Positions 5,692 to 6,820 of a stretch of 6,820 nt of DNA are shown here, piece by piece (within the stretch, counting starts at the first letter, position 1; each line of letters starts with the position of its first letter). Where the stretch lies: assembly GCA_017420605.1 (NCBI GenBank), contig JAFOIS010000027.1, positions 1-6,820 of the forward strand, written 5' to 3'. The stretch is from Lachnospiraceae bacterium (GTDB taxonomy: Bacteria > Bacillota > Clostridia > Lachnospirales > Lachnospiraceae). A model generated the notes under the pieces. The model saw only the letters and a list, made by a program, of their open reading frames with translations, searched no databases and was not told the origin of the DNA. The position numbers were made by a program, and so were the translations under genes.

Positions 5692-5721
5692 TTGAACCCG
5701 CCTGCCGGAGACTGCTATAAT
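5692..5721 (+). promoter_or_regulatory. Lipoprotein gene promoter
   Basis: TTGAAC (5692-5697; 4 of 6), an 18-nt spacer and a perfect TATAAT (5716-5721). The predicted start near 5728 gives a leader of about 33 nt, which contains AAGGGAG at 5744-5750, 10 nt from the ATG. Confidence 0.65.
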
Positions 5722-5760
5722 GAGTTGCAGCCGATTTTTCTTCAAGGGAGCATTTCCGTC

Positions 5761-6820
5761 ATGATAACGAAACGAACCCTCCGCCTTACAGCACTGATCC
5801 TCATCCTTCTTCTCCTTGCCGGCTGCGGCAGAAGCGCTTCGCAGGGATCCGGCACAAGCCTGGGTACTGAGAACAGTACCGCCAGCGAAAACAACGGCTC
5901 CGGCAGCGGACAGGCCGCCTCTGAAGACAGAGACGCGCAGAGCGGCTCTTCAGAGAACGGGGATAACGCCTCCGCATCCTCCGCGCCGGAGGGGGATCCG
6001 ATGGCGTCCGGTACGGACCGGAGCGGCGTCTATGAGGCCTATGCGGCGGTCGTTCTCGCAAAAGAAGCCGAATTCGGCAAAGGCACCGTCACTTTCGACG
6101 GCCTCCTCCATCTTACCGGCGTCGGGTATCTCGCCCTTGTCGACCTTGACGGCGACGGGACGGAAGAGCTTCTCCTCACACATGGAAAATGGATGGAGCA
6201 GACCCTCGAGATCTACACCTTTGACGGCGGAAGCGCCCGGCAGCTTTACGCCGGCGACGCCTTCCAGCGGACGATGGATTCACGCAACATGGAGATCTGG
6301 TCGGATGCCGCCGGAAAGAAATACGTCCCGGTCAACAAGGGGGATTACTTTGACGGCAAAGTCAGCTTCCTTGCCTTCGACGGCATTTCGCTTACGGAAG
6401 ATACGGAAGCCTCTCTCGCGTCAATGGGCGACGAGACCGGTTTTGTGCGGGAAGATGCGGCGGAGCTGTCCTTCTACAGCATCGAAGACGGCGATAACGA
6501 CGCCTGGAAGGCGGAAGCGAGGGAGCGCCTGCGTTCTGTCCGCGCGCGCCTCGGACTGCCGGAGGAACCCGAAGACGACACGGGGGCGGTCTTTTCCGGA
6601 GAAGGAGACGTTCTCATTGACGACGAGGCGCTGACGCTTATCGTGCACGGCAAGACCATGATCCGCACGAGCGACGGCGATCTGCCGGTCTACTGCCTTA
6701 CGGCGGTGAATCACACCGGCAGCCGTCTGGAACTGTCCTCGGCGCATCTCGGCGTCGATTTCGTCTATGACTGCGGCACCGCGAACGGCGCGCAGATCAT
6801 CGGGATCTGCTTCCTGGAGC
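5761..6820 (+). CDS. Secreted lipoprotein with Ser/Gly/Glu-rich linker and EF-hand-like loop (3' end outside window)
   Basis: Open for 353 codons up to the right edge. The N-terminus MITKRTLRL is positively charged and followed by a run of Leu/Ile and the lipobox LAGC (residues 19-22), so C22 should be lipidated and the protein anchored outside the cell. Residues 23-90 are a low-complexity linker of Ser, Gly, Asn, Glu and Asp. A globular part begins near VYEAYAAVVLAK (90-101). VDLDGDGTEELLL (127-139) is an EF-hand-like calcium loop of the kind found in VCBS/FG-GAP and dockerin-type repeats, followed by beta-rich sequence. An acidic stretch near 310-322 precedes a second beta-rich segment (LTLIVHGKTMIR, VYCLTAVNHTGSRLEL). 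The start is set by AAGGGAG 10 nt upstream and by the signal peptide. I do not recognise a specific family for the whole protein; proteins of this layout are common, mostly uncharacterised, in gut Clostridia. It has its own promoter and no evident functional tie to lysR. Confidence 0.85.
   Translation, partial: MITKRTLRLTALILILLLLAGCGRSASQGSGTSLGTENSTASENNGSGSGQAASEDRDAQSGSSENGDNASASSAPEGDPMASGTDRSGVYEAYAAVVLAKEAEFGKGTVTFDGLLHLTGVGYLALVDLDGDGTEELLLTHGKWMEQTLEIYTFDGGSARQLYAGDAFQRTMDSRNMEIWSDAAGKKYVPVNKGDYFDGKVSFLAFDGISLTEDTEASLASMGDETGFVREDAAELSFYSIEDGDNDAWKAEARERLRSVRARLGLPEEPEDDTGAVFSGEGDVLIDDEALTLIVHGKTMIRTSDGDLPVYCLTAVNHTGSRLELSSAHLGVDFVYDCGTANGAQIIGICFLE

Noticed and set aside
5816..6634. 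272-codon open frame overlapping the lipoprotein gene in another frame
   Set aside because: It is Arg/Pro/Ser-rich without motifs. The overlapping frame from 5761 has a promoter, a ribosome binding site, a signal peptide and a lipobox.

Overview
The window looks like chromosomal DNA of a fairly GC-rich (mid-50s % by eye) member of the Bacillota, most likely a Clostridia/Lachnospiraceae-type gut bacterium. The grounds are strong AGGAGG-like ribosome binding sites, SigA-type promoters, U-tailed intrinsic terminators, a metal-ligand pattern in NagA like that of Bacillus subtilis, a cytoplasmic GH13_5-type amylase, and a lipoprotein with a Ser/Gly/Glu-rich linker. This assignment is inference from style and gene families. 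There are no rRNA, tRNA, CRISPR or phage genes.

Layout. Four genes lie on the minus strand in the left two thirds, read right to left: an intracellular alpha-amylase (4416-2992), a fusion of an aromatic-acid-exporter-like membrane domain to a degenerate HAD-like domain (2935-1628), N-acetylglucosamine-6-phosphate deacetylase nagA (1539-376), and the first 65 codons of a neutral/alkaline ceramidase-like protein (195 to the window edge). On the plus strand are a divergent LysR-family regulator (4736-5614) and the first 353 codons of a secreted lipoprotein (5761 to the edge).

Transcription units (inferred). Amylase and the membrane fusion gene are 56 bp apart with no terminator between them, so they probably form one operon that ends at a strong terminator at 1570-1616. 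nagA has its own near-consensus promoter (TTGATA-17-TATAAT). Its -10 box lies inside that terminator's stem-loop, so a nagA transcript would begin in the terminator loop and escape termination. The ceramidase-like gene follows nagA after a 180-bp gap filled by a highly folded inverted-repeat element (227-363). The 319-bp gap between amylase and lysR holds a consensus lysR promoter, a candidate opposing promoter overlapping it, a 7-bp inverted repeat flanking the lysR promoter, and an intrinsic terminator 51 nt upstream of the amylase start codon. The last suggests attenuation of the amylase operon.

Function. The minus-strand genes suggest intracellular handling of alpha-glucans (amylase) and amino sugars (NagA), perhaps with release of N-acyl groups (ceramidase-like). 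The LysR protein is the natural candidate regulator of the divergent amylase operon. No complete new multi-gene system is visible. The most unusual items are the membrane-domain/pseudo-HAD fusion, the promoter nested in a terminator, the folded intergenic element and the amylase leader.
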